Source of the DNA: Candidatus Saccharimonadota bacterium
GTDB lineage: Bacteria; Patescibacteriota; Saccharimonadia; Saccharimonadales; Saccharimonadaceae
Direction: 5' to 3'
Assembly (NCBI GenBank): GCA_027450165.1
Contig: DAIDKE010000002.1
Location: 62,001 to 126,000 of the forward strand
DNA: 64,000 nt
Positions 49,451 to 57,975 of the stretch are shown piece after piece. A model generated the notes under the pieces. It ran no database searches. It was not told the origin of the DNA and saw only the letters and a program-made list of their open reading frames with translations. The position numbers and the translations under genes were made by a program. Within the stretch, counting starts at the first letter, position 1; each line of letters starts with the position of its first letter.

Positions 49451-50671
49451 ATGAAAATATTAATGCTCGGGTGGGAGCTTCCACCACATAACAGCGGAGG
49501 CCTTGGCGTTGCATGTTATCACATGGCGAAGGCACTAGCGCTGAAGGGGGCCGAGATTGATTTTGTTGTGCCCTACTCTGCCGAGCACCCCAATATCGAC
49601 TTTATGAAGATTCATAGCGCGACAAAGTTGTCGCCGCTTGAACGTTATGGACTTGGTGCTTACGATAGCAAACATCTCTTGAAACACCTTGACGGTGAAG
49701 ATGCTAGTGACCTTAAGGATATGCGCGGTGTGCAGCAGCGTTACGTACGTTTTGTTGAGCGCTTGGTTGAAGATAATGTGCCCGACGTTATTCACGCCCA
49801 CGACTGGCTAACGATGGAAGCTGGCATGCGCGCCAAAGAGTTAACCGACGCACCATTAATTGTGCATGTTCATGCCACCGAATTTGACCGTGCTGGCGGC
49901 GCTGATGGTAATCCGTTGGTTCACGATATTGAATATAACGGTTTGATGATGGCCGACCGAATCATCGCGGTTAGCAACATCACCAAAAACATTATTATTA
50001 GCAAATATGGTATTCCGGCCGACAAGATTGAGGTCGTACATAACGCAATTGATCTAGATAGCTTTGACGGCGACTACGAATACGACCGCCGCACCTATAA
50101 CTATCTAGAGGCTTTGAAGTCCGAAGGCTACACGATTGTTAGCACCGTGACGCGCTTTACGGTCCAAAAGGGCCTTGATCAGCTGGTGCGCGCCTTTGCC
50201 AAGGCTACCGAAAAGTATGACAAATTGGCGCTACTGCTGGCCGGTGACGGTGAACAGCGCAATGAATTGATTGAGCTGGCCGCTAGCTTCGGTATTGCCG
50301 ACAAAGTCTTCTTTACCGGTTTTGTCCGCGGTAAACAGTTGCGCGACGCTTATAGCGTGTCCGACGTGTTTGTTATGAGTTCCGTCAGCGAGCCGTTTGG
50401 TTTAACGGCACTCGAGGCTGCTCACCACGGCAATGCTTTGATTATTAGCAAAACATCCGGCGTTGGTGAAGTTTTACATAGTATTTTCCGTTATGATTTT
50501 TGGGACATTAACCGTTTAGCTGACCAGCTTGTCGGTATTGCCACCTCTAGCGCATTACAATCGTCGCTAAAGGACAATATCAAACAAGAATACAGCCGGT
50601 TTTCGTGGAATGATGTCGCCGAACGCTGTTTATCAACTTACCGTGCTGCGAGAGAGAGGGTCTACGCATGA
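49451..50671 (+). CDS. GT4 glycosyltransferase, glycogen/starch synthase-like
   Basis: 406 residues of GT-B fold. N-terminal LGWELPPHNSGGLGVACYHM binds the glucan acceptor side as in glycogen synthases; HAHDWLTMEAG follows. The C-terminal nucleotide-sugar domain has TRFTVQKGLDQLVRAF, FTGFVRGKQL and EPFGLTALEAAHHGN with the Ex7E pair. Probably transfers glucose from ADP- or UDP-glucose to an alpha-1,4-glucan. First gene of an operon with GH57 and GH15; the stop TGA overlaps the next ATG by 4 nt. The combination is known from archaeal-type glycogen metabolism. Confidence 0.88.
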   Translation: MKILMLGWELPPHNSGGLGVACYHMAKALALKGAEIDFVVPYSAEHPNIDFMKIHSATKLSPLERYGLGAYDSKHLLKHLDGEDASDLKDMRGVQQRYVRFVERLVEDNVPDVIHAHDWLTMEAGMRAKELTDAPLIVHVHATEFDRAGGADGNPLVHDIEYNGLMMADRIIAVSNITKNIIISKYGIPADKIEVVHNAIDLDSFDGDYEYDRRTYNYLEALKSEGYTIVSTVTRFTVQKGLDQLVRAFAKATEKYDKLALLLAGDGEQRNELIELAASFGIADKVFFTGFVRGKQLRDAYSVSDVFVMSSVSEPFGLTALEAAHHGNALIISKTSGVGEVLHSIFRYDFWDINRLADQLVGIATSSALQSSLKDNIKQEYSRFSWNDVAERCLSTYRAARERVYA

Positions 50672-51897
50672 GCAAAAAAGGGGTGGTGCTGTATTTGCAT
50701 GTCCATCAACCATTGCGCGTCCGCAATTATACTGTGTTTGACGTTGCCACCAACCACGACTACTTTGATGAGTCGAGTTACGACACCGATCGTAACAACG
50801 AAAAAGTAATGCGCAAAGTGGCCGATAAGTCATATCGACCAATGAATTCACTTCTGGAGCGCCTACTGGCCGAAAATCCAGAATTTCGTTTGAGCTTGAG
50901 CATCACTGGCACATTCATTGAACAAGCCGAAAAGTGGGCGCCAGATGTTCTGGAAAGCTTCCAGCGTTTGGTCAAAACTGGCCGAGTTGAGATTGTGGCC
51001 GAGACTTACTACCACTCCCTCGCTTTCTTTTACAGCCGCGATGAGTTTGAGCGCCAAGTTCGCGCCCATCAAGACAAGATCCGCGAAGTATTTGGCGTCG
51101 AAACTAAGGTTTTCCGTAATACCGAGCTGGCTTATAACGACGAGCTTGGTAAATGGGCCGATGACTTTGGCTTCAAGGGCATTCTGGCCGAGGGTTGGGA
51201 CCCTATCCTGGGCTGGCGCAGTCCAAACTTCCTATACCGGCCGGTTAATACCAAAAACATTGGTTTACTACTAAAGAACTATCGCCTGTCTGATGATCTA
51301 GCCTTCCGTTTTGGTAATCGTGCCTGGAAAGAATGGCCGCTAACCTCTGAGAAATACAACGAATGGGTCAAGGCCGCGTCTTACGACGGTGATTTAATCA
51401 ACCTGTTCATGGACTACGAGACCTTCGGTGAGCACCAATGGGAAGACACGGGTATTTTTGACTTCTTTGGCGCTTGGGTTAACGAGTGGCTCAAAGATGA
51501 AAACCATACTTTTTACACCGTTTCTGAAGCAGTTGCCTCTAACGAGCCGGCCGGTGAAATTAGCATGCCTAACACCGTAACTTGGGCTGACACGGAGCGC
51601 GACTTAACGGCTTGGCTGGGCAATGCCATGCAACACGAGGCGCTTGGTCACCTGTATGCCATGGAAGATCACATTTTGCGGACTGGCGACGTTGACTTAA
51701 TCGCCGACTGGCGCCGCTTGCAGACATCTGACCATGTTTACTACATGTGCACCAAATGGTTTACCGACGGTGACGTGCACGCCTACTTTAGCCCTTACGA
51801 ATCGCCATATGACGCATTTTTGTACTTTATCAATGCCGTGCGCGATCTCCGCTACCGTCTTCATGAAGACCATCATAGCGGGGGCCTGAATGTCTAG
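50668..51897 (+). CDS. GH57 family alpha-amylase / 4-alpha-glucanotransferase
   Basis: 409 residues. GH57 motif 1 is HVHQP at 11-15; FRNTELAYN holds the catalytic Glu, FMDYETFGEH the catalytic Asp, and TWADTERDLTAW is motif 5. The protein has no signal peptide, so it acts on internal alpha-glucan. It may branch, transfer or hydrolyse alpha-1,4 links. Overlaps the GT4 gene by 4 nt and GH15 by 8 nt, indicating translational coupling. Confidence 0.94.
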   Translation: MSKKGVVLYLHVHQPLRVRNYTVFDVATNHDYFDESSYDTDRNNEKVMRKVADKSYRPMNSLLERLLAENPEFRLSLSITGTFIEQAEKWAPDVLESFQRLVKTGRVEIVAETYYHSLAFFYSRDEFERQVRAHQDKIREVFGVETKVFRNTELAYNDELGKWADDFGFKGILAEGWDPILGWRSPNFLYRPVNTKNIGLLLKNYRLSDDLAFRFGNRAWKEWPLTSEKYNEWVKAASYDGDLINLFMDYETFGEHQWEDTGIFDFFGAWVNEWLKDENHTFYTVSEAVASNEPAGEISMPNTVTWADTERDLTAWLGNAMQHEALGHLYAMEDHILRTGDVDLIADWRRLQTSDHVYYMCTKWFTDGDVHAYFSPYESPYDAFLYFINAVRDLRYRLHEDHHSGGLNV

Positions 51898-53875
51898 GCC
51901 GATCGTCTTATCAAACGGTGAGATGCACGTAGCGCTCAACGAATTTGGGCTCGTGCATGAGTTTTATTACCCTTACGTTGGACTTGAGAATCACTCGGCC
52001 GGTACTGGTTTGCGCCACAAGATAGGTGTTTATGTTGATGGCCAAATTAGCTGGCTTGATTCCGACCCACGCTGGAAGTTTACTTTTAGCTACCCGTCGA
52101 CGGCTTTGATTGGCCATACCTTCATCAAGAACGAGGCTCTAGGTATTATTCTAGAGTTTGATGACTGTGTCGATGCATATATTAGCGTCTTTATGCGTAA
52201 CATTCATGTTGTAAACCTGTGGCCGCAGAAGCGCGAAATCAGATTGTTCTTGCACCAAGCCTTTGCTATTGGCGATTCGCGCAGCAATACCGACACCGCT
52301 CAATACTTACCAGATAGTGAAGCAATCCTGCACTACCGCGGCCGACGCGCCTTTATGGTGTCTGGACAGCATAATAATATGCCTTTTGACCAGCATTCAA
52401 TCGGTTTGTTTGGTATTGAAGGCCACGAAGGAACCTTCCGTGATGCCGAAGATGGCGAACTTTCTGGCAGTAATGTTGAGCACGGCCGCGTTGATTCTAT
52501 CTTGCGCTTTAACTTAAATATTGCCGCTCACAGCTCGGAACGCGTTCTGTATTGGGTTGCCGCCGGCACCTCAACGCGTGAGGCTAACTATGTCCACAAA
52601 CAGATGAAAGACGACGGCTTATTAAAGCGCCTGCACGACACGGCCACTTGGTGGGACGAGTGGATCAAGCCGGCAGTCGATATTGCCAAAAAACTACCGC
52701 AGCAGTACCAAGAATCGTTTGTCGATAGTGTCATGATTATTAAGTCGCAAATCGATAAGCGCGGCGCAGTCATTGCCAGTACCGACACCACGATGCTTAA
52801 TTATTCACGCGACGCCTACGCCTATTGTTGGCCACGTGACGGCGCCTATGCGCTGTGGCCGTTAATTCGCATGGGCTACAACGATGAAGCCTACCGATTC
52901 TTTGAGTTTTGTAAACGCAGCCTGCATCCATCTGGCTATCTGATGCACAAATATCGCGCCGATGGCGCCCTGGGTAGCAGCTGGCATACTTATGTGCACG
53001 AAAACGGTGTTATCGCGCCGCCGATTCAAGAAGATGAAACTGCCTTGGTCGTCTTTATGTTTGCTCAATACTACCAAATGCACCCGTCCGGCTCGCTGCT
53101 AAAAGATTTTTACGCATCGATGATTCGTCCAATGGCCGACTTTATGACCGAATATATCGACGAAACGACTGGCCTACCGCGACCAACCTACGATCTGTGG
53201 GAAGAAGTCTTTATGACGACGACCTACACTGTGAGCTTGACCTATGCGGCCCTGCAAGTGGCCTCAGAACTAGCCTCAATCATGCAAGATGATGTGAGTG
53301 CTGTTCGTTGGCAAACGGCCGCAGCTGACATCAAGGAAGCATCTGCTAAATACCTGTTTAATAAGTCGCGCGGCGTGTTCCACAAGTCGATTATCGTTCA
53401 GAACGGCCAAGTTCAGTACGACCAAACGATTGATTCATCGGCTGTGTTTGGGGCGTTCCTGTTTGGCCTGTTTGACTCCGACAGCGAAGAAATTAAGTCA
53501 TCCGTAAAAACATTAGTTGATACATTCCATGTTAGCCGTGAAGCGCCGGGCGTGCCGCGCTACGAAAACGATAATTATCGCCGTCAGAGCCCAGATATCA
53601 ACGGCAACTGGTGGTTTATTTGTACGCTTTGGCTAGCTCAATATTATATCGATCAAGATAAAGAAGCCAAAAACGACGACATAACGGCCATATTAGACTG
53701 GGTATTGTCGAAAGCCTTGAGTACAAGCATGCTAAGCGAACAAATCGATCCAACCAACAACCGTGTAATTTCGCCAGCACCGCTCACCTGGAGTCATGCC
53801 GAATACGTCTCAACCCTACTCGATATGATTATGGAGGACAGTAGTGCACCCAAGAGTAAAACTAGCCGCAGCTAA
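51890..53875 (+). CDS. GH15 glucoamylase / trehalase-like glycoside hydrolase
   Basis: 661 residues. An N-terminal beta-sandwich (about 1-260) and a C-terminal (alpha/alpha)6 barrel with SRDAYAYCWPRDGAYALW, PPIQEDETALVVFMF (Glu-Asp-Glu) and YDLWEEVFMTTTYTVSL, the motifs of prokaryotic glucoamylases. It releases glucose from alpha-glucan ends. No signal peptide. The last 32 nt overlap the next gene's start region. Confidence 0.94.
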   Translation: MSRPIVLSNGEMHVALNEFGLVHEFYYPYVGLENHSAGTGLRHKIGVYVDGQISWLDSDPRWKFTFSYPSTALIGHTFIKNEALGIILEFDDCVDAYISVFMRNIHVVNLWPQKREIRLFLHQAFAIGDSRSNTDTAQYLPDSEAILHYRGRRAFMVSGQHNNMPFDQHSIGLFGIEGHEGTFRDAEDGELSGSNVEHGRVDSILRFNLNIAAHSSERVLYWVAAGTSTREANYVHKQMKDDGLLKRLHDTATWWDEWIKPAVDIAKKLPQQYQESFVDSVMIIKSQIDKRGAVIASTDTTMLNYSRDAYAYCWPRDGAYALWPLIRMGYNDEAYRFFEFCKRSLHPSGYLMHKYRADGALGSSWHTYVHENGVIAPPIQEDETALVVFMFAQYYQMHPSGSLLKDFYASMIRPMADFMTEYIDETTGLPRPTYDLWEEVFMTTTYTVSLTYAALQVASELASIMQDDVSAVRWQTAAADIKEASAKYLFNKSRGVFHKSIIVQNGQVQYDQTIDSSAVFGAFLFGLFDSDSEEIKSSVKTLVDTFHVSREAPGVPRYENDNYRRQSPDINGNWWFICTLWLAQYYIDQDKEAKNDDITAILDWVLSKALSTSMLSEQIDPTNNRVISPAPLTWSHAEYVSTLLDMIMEDSSAPKSKTSRS

Positions 53876-54530
53876 AGCTCGGGCCGCAATCGTACGTGGT
53901 GGGCCGGCTCAGCGCTCGCGCGGTCGCTCGATTCGGCGCTTTAGTGATGCTTTAGGGTTTGTCTACTTTGGTGCGGTTGATCCTAGGCGCGACGAGCAAG
54001 TCGTCAGGGGTCTAACTGTCTCAGCGACGCATAAAGACTTTCATTATAGTTCAGGTGCCTACGAGGGCTACGAGATTCAAATTGTCGACCGTCTAGATGT
54101 GGCTCTCGACAGCAAAGGCGAGCCGGTGCGCCGCCAGTGGCTAATTATGCAAACAAGCCTAGCGGTTAAGGGTAATATTCCACACATGTTTATCAAACCG
54201 AAAGGTCAGTCGGAATACAATCATTTGTTTCAGGCTTTAACGACCTTGCAGCCAGTCCACCCGACCGATGCTCCGATTGAGTTTACAGATCACTATGAGC
54301 TCTACTCTCACCTTGATTATTTGTACGACATTGACCGCTTATTGCCACCGGCGGTTCTGCGTATCATTTCGGCCCATTTTTGGCCACTTGCTGTCGAGGT
54401 TTACCAAAACTCGGTCTATATCTATTCGTTACATCCAAAACTAACCACCCATCTGCTAGAAACAATGGTCAAAAATAGCGCCTGGTTGGCCCAGACGCTA
54501 GATGATGAATCCGAAGTTCCTACAGATTAA
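53844..54530 (+). CDS. Hypothetical protein of the alpha-glucan operon
   Basis: 228 residues. Basic N-terminus ([13 protein letters not shown]), then a beta-rich body with [21 protein letters not shown] and [19 protein letters not shown], and a mixed C-terminal half. No signal, no family recognised. Start is GTG at 53844 with GGAGGA upstream, inside the end of GH15. The overlap suggests coupled translation and a related role, but evidence stops there. Ends 4 nt into convergent rpmG. Confidence 0.7.
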   Translation: MHPRVKLAAAKARAAIVRGGPAQRSRGRSIRRFSDALGFVYFGAVDPRRDEQVVRGLTVSATHKDFHYSSGAYEGYEIQIVDRLDVALDSKGEPVRRQWLIMQTSLAVKGNIPHMFIKPKGQSEYNHLFQALTTLQPVHPTDAPIEFTDHYELYSHLDYLYDIDRLLPPAVLRIISAHFWPLAVEVYQNSVYIYSLHPKLTTHLLETMVKNSAWLAQTLDDESEVPTD

Positions 54531-54733
54531 CCCTTGCGAGCCTTGACTTCGTTGCGACCGAGGTTCTTTTTAGTCTCGGTGTAAGTCGCGTGCTTACGAG
54601 CAATCGGATCGTACTTCTTCAGACTAATTTTCTCAGTCGTGTTTTGCGTGTTTTTGGTGGTGTAGTAAGTACGGTGACCCGAAAGTTCGCTCACCAAACC
54701 AACCAATTTCCGCTTTGTATTCTTCTTTGCCAT
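54527..54733 (-). CDS. rpmG: 50S ribosomal protein L33, zinc-free form
   Basis: 68-residue-class L33 (67 aa). [20 protein letters not shown], then [24 protein letters not shown] keeps the L33 fold pattern, but all four zinc Cys positions are replaced (Ser, Gly/His, Asp, Ala). This is a C-minus L33. The extended -10 box TGCTATAAT lies 11 nt upstream of the ATG. The neighbour tRNA genes match the ancestral rpmG-trn linkage. Confidence 0.9.
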   Translation of the reverse strand: MAKKNTKRKLVGLVSELSGHRTYYTTKNTQNTTEKISLKKYDPIARKHATYTETKKNLGRNEVKARKG

Positions 54734-54852
54734 ATCAGTGGTTGATTATAGCAAACATATCTGTTTTTAACAACCTTTACGCCAGCGTTGACAAACAAAA
54801 CCATTTTTGACACTATAAACGTGTTCGTTCTTGCGATTGAAGGGATGCTGTC

Positions 54853-55125
54853 ATGGCCAAGAAGCCGTATCAAGACAGAGAGCGCACCTCTGACCCACGG
54901 GTTGTCGAGGCGCGCCTTCGCCACGACATGTCCTACGCGCGTCGAGTCGTCGACGAGACCTACATCAAGGCCGTCGCCGCCGATCTGCTTCGTACTGCCG
55001 AATGGGAGACGTACTCCGCGGCCAATCTGGTCGCTGACATCGAAAACCACCTGCGGGCCCTTGCCGAGCGTGACAGAAACAAGCAGGCGGCGGACTTCTT
55101 CCGTGGCATTGCATCCGCGAAGTAA
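54853..55125 (+). CDS. Hypothetical protein (GC-rich cassette)
   Basis: 90 residues, highly charged and helical: DRERTSDPRVVEARLRHDM, ARRVVDETYIKAVAADLLRT and ENHLRALAERDRNKQAADF. Probably a small coiled or helical-bundle protein. No family recognised. GAAGGG lies 11 nt before the ATG. The composition is G/C-rich at third positions, unlike rpmG next to it. Preceded by AT-rich DNA with TTGACA and TATAAA, followed by a GC hairpin. Confidence 0.65.
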   Translation: MAKKPYQDRERTSDPRVVEARLRHDMSYARRVVDETYIKAVAADLLRTAEWETYSAANLVADIENHLRALAERDRNKQAADFFRGIASAK

Positions 55126-55146
55126 CCAACAACCAGGAACGAGCAT

Positions 55147-55171
55147 GGCCCCGTGAGAAATCTCCGGGGCC
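55147..55171 (+). terminator. GC-rich terminator of the 90-aa gene
   Basis: GGCCCCG-GAG/CTC-CGGGGCC stem with a 1-nt bulge and AAAT loop, followed by TTGTTCTTTG. It ends 25 bp before tRNA-Thr on the other strand. Confidence 0.75.
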
Positions 55172-55195
55172 TTGTTCTTTGTCTGTAAATAAAAA

Positions 55196-55271
55196 TGGAG
55201 CCACGACTGGGATTTGAACCCAGGACCTCTTCCTTACCATGGAAGCGCTCTACCAACTGAGCTATCGCGGC
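55196..55271 (-). tRNA. tRNA-Thr (GGT)
   Basis: Cloverleaf on the minus strand: acceptor GCCGCGA/TCGTGGC, D arm GCTCAGTTGGTAGAGC, anticodon stem CTTCC/GGAAG with loop ATGGTAA (GGT at its centre), T arm GGGTTCAAATCCC, and encoded CCA. Confidence 0.95.
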
Positions 55272-55299
55272 ACGTTAACCTCGATAATTTTAGCAGAAA

Positions 55300-56151
55300 T
55301 TACCCTTTGCGTAAAGGTAGATGGCGCCTAAAGTAAAGCATGACCCAAATATCAAGGCCGAAGGCGACAACCCATCCCAGCGCAATTGAGTAGAGGTTTA
55401 GCGGATCATGAAGAGGTCGTAAGCCAACGCCTAATATAGAGACCAGAGATCCATATGTAAATGAAGCGTAGACGGCGAATAGGTTAATTACTAGAAATAG
55501 CTGCATTTTTGTTCCGCGTCGATATAATATTGCGGTATTTATGATTATCGCGGACACAAGAGACAGTAGTGGGCCTAACAACATGAAGAATAATGATATG
55601 ACTAACGTTGATCCGGCGTATTGACCTTCATTATAAAACGACAAAACGTGCGGAATTGATGGAACCGTTGTGATTGCGTAAACCAGTATCACGAGCACCG
55701 TAAGCACTCCGAAGTATAGCTGAGAGCGGATTCGGTCAATACTAGTTCGTTTGCCGAAAACAAATACCGTAACCAATAGCTGAATTACAAAAGCGCTAAT
55801 TAGCTGTACGGCTAGGGCGCTGCCGTTGTGCCACCAGTGCCACAAGAATATCTCGAATGCTTTACCCCATAGCCACCAGGTAATGGCGCTCCATAGTATT
55901 GCTGAAGTCGAAAATATTACACCGGCAACCAGTGGCTTTGACTGTCTCCATATTTTAGCGATTACCCAACCCGTACCAAATGCGGCTATAGGAAATACAA
56001 TATCCTGCCAGATTGAAAGCTTAATGGAAGAACCGATGCTCATTATTCCTGGTATAACAAATACTGATGCCAACTGTGTGACGTAAACGACTATAGCGCT
56101 GATGATTAGCGGCTTTGCTAAGATATCCAGGAAACTTTTCTTTTTAACCAT
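55300..56151 (-). CDS. Hypothetical multi-pass membrane protein
   Basis: 283 residues, about seven hydrophobic segments, for example IISAIVVYVTQLASVFVI, FGVLTVLVILVYAITTV and LVISLFFMLLGPLLSLVSA, with short charged loops. No family recognised; the topology could suit a transporter or sensor. It interrupts the tRNA-Thr/tRNA-Tyr/tRNA-Thr set and is AT-rich. Confidence 0.62.
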   Translation of the reverse strand: MVKKKSFLDILAKPLIISAIVVYVTQLASVFVIPGIMSIGSSIKLSIWQDIVFPIAAFGTGWVIAKIWRQSKPLVAGVIFSTSAILWSAITWWLWGKAFEIFLWHWWHNGSALAVQLISAFVIQLLVTVFVFGKRTSIDRIRSQLYFGVLTVLVILVYAITTVPSIPHVLSFYNEGQYAGSTLVISLFFMLLGPLLSLVSAIIINTAILYRRGTKMQLFLVINLFAVYASFTYGSLVSILGVGLRPLHDPLNLYSIALGWVVAFGLDIWVMLYFRRHLPLRKG

Positions 56152-56209
56152 GATCCCAGTCTAGCACTAGCATTATCAAACACCTATACGTACTAATTTG
56201 TGCGTATAA

Positions 56210-56237
56210 ACAAAAAACGCCTCATTCGAGACGTTCT
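56210..56237 (-). terminator. Terminator after the tRNA-Thr/tRNA-Tyr pair
   Basis: Minus-strand AACGTCTC/GAGGCGTT stem with a GAAT loop, followed by TTTTTTGTTT. Confidence 0.7.
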
Positions 56238-56242
56238 TTGTT

Positions 56243-56328
56243 TGGTACAGGGGGTAGGATTCGAACCTACGAAGGCGAAAGCCGACAGATTTACAGTCTG
56301 TTGTGTTTGACCGCTCCACAACCCCTGC
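56243..56328 (-). tRNA. tRNA-Tyr (GTA)
   Basis: Class II tRNA on the minus strand: acceptor GCAGGGG/CCCCTGT, anticodon loop CTGTAAA (GTA), a long variable arm (CGGCTTTCGCC), T arm GGTTCGAATCC and encoded CCA. Confidence 0.95.
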
Positions 56329-56344
56329 GCACGAATTGTTAATT

Positions 56345-56421
56345 TGGAGCCGCTTCAGGGATTCGAACCCGGGACCCCCTCTTTACAAAAGAGGTGCTCT
56401 AACCAGCTGAGCTAAAGCGGC
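56345..56421 (-). tRNA. tRNA-Thr (TGT)
   Basis: Minus strand cloverleaf: acceptor GCCGCTT/AAGCGGC, anticodon stem CCTCT/AGAGG with loop TTTGTAA (TGT), T arm GGGTTCGAATCCC, encoded CCA. It is 16 bp upstream of tRNA-Tyr and probably co-transcribed with it. Confidence 0.95.
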
Positions 56422-56475
56422 ATTTAACTTTATGTATTTTACTTGATTAACACCGTAAAAGCAAGCTTATGGGCG

Positions 56476-57129
56476 CTACATAATTACGCGGCGCGGCTGT
56501 GTCAGCTTCTTAGGCTGGCCTTGCGGAATAATCATATTGGCGGCTTTTTCGCGTAGTTTCAAGGCTAGCTCGGCCTCACCGATACGTTCGTAGGCGTCGG
56601 CTAGAATGGTCAATGTCTGCGGAATTGGGTCTAACTCAACTGCACGTTCTAGCGACTCAATCATCCGTCGATCGTTGCCGAGCTTTTCTTGCACTTTGGC
56701 ATAGGCAATGTGACGTGTGGCAAGCTCGTTGTCGATGGCCAAGGCTTGCTCAAAGGCCAAAGCGGCCTTGTCGTAGTCGCCGGTTTCGTAATAAATTAGG
56801 CCGACGTTATGCAAACTGCTGGCGCTCGGCTCCAGACTCTGGGCGATTTCAAAACACTCAATCGCCTCTTTGTACTGCTTTTGTTTGGCATACAGAATAC
56901 CTAGTCGGTTATAGGCGCTGGCGTTACGGTCGTCGACACGCAAAATAGTCAACAGGGCGCGTTCAGCACGCAAATATTTACGCTCAACCAAAGATTGCTG
57001 AGCAATTGACCAAAGTTGATCAAGCTTTTCAGATAATTTAGACGGTAAATTAGCCGCTACCTCACCTACGGTTTGTTTCTGATACAAAACCCAGGCGCCA
57101 AAAAGAGCAATAACTAATAATCCAAGCAT
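56476..57129 (-). CDS. TPR-repeat protein with N-terminal membrane anchor
   Basis: 217 residues. A hydrophobic start (LGLLVIALFGAWVLYQ) anchors the protein, then a helical region (LSEKLDQLWSIAQQSLVERKY) and at least three tetratricopeptide repeats with the A-x3-LG pattern, e.g. SAYNRLGILYAKQKQYKEAI. Such proteins act as scaffolds for envelope complexes or pilus assembly. Starts 9 bp after the holB stop, so it is probably part of the trpS-rluA-holB operon. Confidence 0.83.
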   Translation of the reverse strand: MLGLLVIALFGAWVLYQKQTVGEVAANLPSKLSEKLDQLWSIAQQSLVERKYLRAERALLTILRVDDRNASAYNRLGILYAKQKQYKEAIECFEIAQSLEPSASSLHNVGLIYYETGDYDKAALAFEQALAIDNELATRHIAYAKVQEKLGNDRRMIESLERAVELDPIPQTLTILADAYERIGEAELALKLREKAANMIIPQGQPKKLTQPRRVIM

Positions 57130-57138
57130 TTCTGTTAC

Positions 57139-57975
57139 TTATTGTAACACAATATCGGCCAAAATCAGGCGGACGTTGCCGTTCTGTTCGATCCGCTGAT
57201 AGGCGTTAAGTAAATTATCTATCTTTACAACCAGCGACGAAGCATCTTTTGGCGATAGGTTTTGGCTGAGCAGCTTGGCCGTGTCGTCAAGCAGAGTTAG
57301 GGTTCCGGGTCGATCGTCGCGATATTTCTCGGCTACCAGTAGTCGTTTATACGGTGTAGCTTGCAAAAATTCCCGCGCATCGCGCACAATTTCACTGCGC
57401 GACGCAAAATAGGCTTCGTCTTGCGCTAACCTGCTTAGTTCAGCCGGCAAACCACCGGCAATAAACATCAATTGAGCTCGCTGGCGCTGATCTTTGATAT
57501 CTAGTTCGTCCAACAGGGCCTCAGATTGAGCCTTGGTGATTGTGCGCAGTTCATGAGCCTCAACGCGTGAGCGAATAGTCGGCAAAAGCAGTTGTGGCGC
57601 ATGGGTTAACAAAATGTAGTGCGTCTGTGGCGTCGGCTCTTCGAGCAGCTTTAAAAAGGCGTTTTGCGCCGTTTGACGCATCCTTTCGGCGTAATCAATG
57701 ATCACGACACGCATCGTATCGGTTTTGCCGCGCGTGTAATCATACAGACTACGAATGCGATCTACGGTAATAGTCCCCTTTTCGAGGTCAACTTTTTCGT
57801 CACGTTCCGGCAAGATAACTAGCGGCTGAACCTTGAGTTTACTGGTTATATATTCAGCGGCACTACTTAAACCGATGCCATCTGGGCCGCTAATCAGAAC
57901 CGATTGCGGCAAATTGTGCGCCAGTTGATCGATCGCAACTTGTGAAACCTGGTGAAAATACCTAGCTGGCATCAT
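57139..57975 (-). CDS. holB: DNA polymerase III subunit delta'
   Basis: 278 residues. Delta' of the clamp loader: an AAA+ fold with LISGPDGIGLSSAAEYI in place of Walker A (Lys missing, as usual in delta'), VIIDYAERMRQTAQNAFLKL near residue 110, LLEEPTPQTHYILLT and the SRV sensor TIRSRVEAHEL. Start at ATG 57975 (ATGATG); a longer frame extends into rluA. It overlaps the RluA-family gene by 14 nt. Works with DnaX. Confidence 0.86.
   Translation of the reverse strand: MMPARYFHQVSQVAIDQLAHNLPQSVLISGPDGIGLSSAAEYITSKLKVQPLVILPERDEKVDLEKGTITVDRIRSLYDYTRGKTDTMRVVIIDYAERMRQTAQNAFLKLLEEPTPQTHYILLTHAPQLLLPTIRSRVEAHELRTITKAQSEALLDELDIKDQRQRAQLMFIAGGLPAELSRLAQDEAYFASRSEIVRDAREFLQATPYKRLLVAEKYRDDRPGTLTLLDDTAKLLSQNLSPKDASSLVVKIDNLLNAYQRIEQNGNVRLILADIVLQ

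Noticed and set aside
54691-55256. Minus-strand frames opposite the 90-aa gene
   Set aside because: They run through the terminator hairpin and into tRNA-Thr, so they cannot be real genes.
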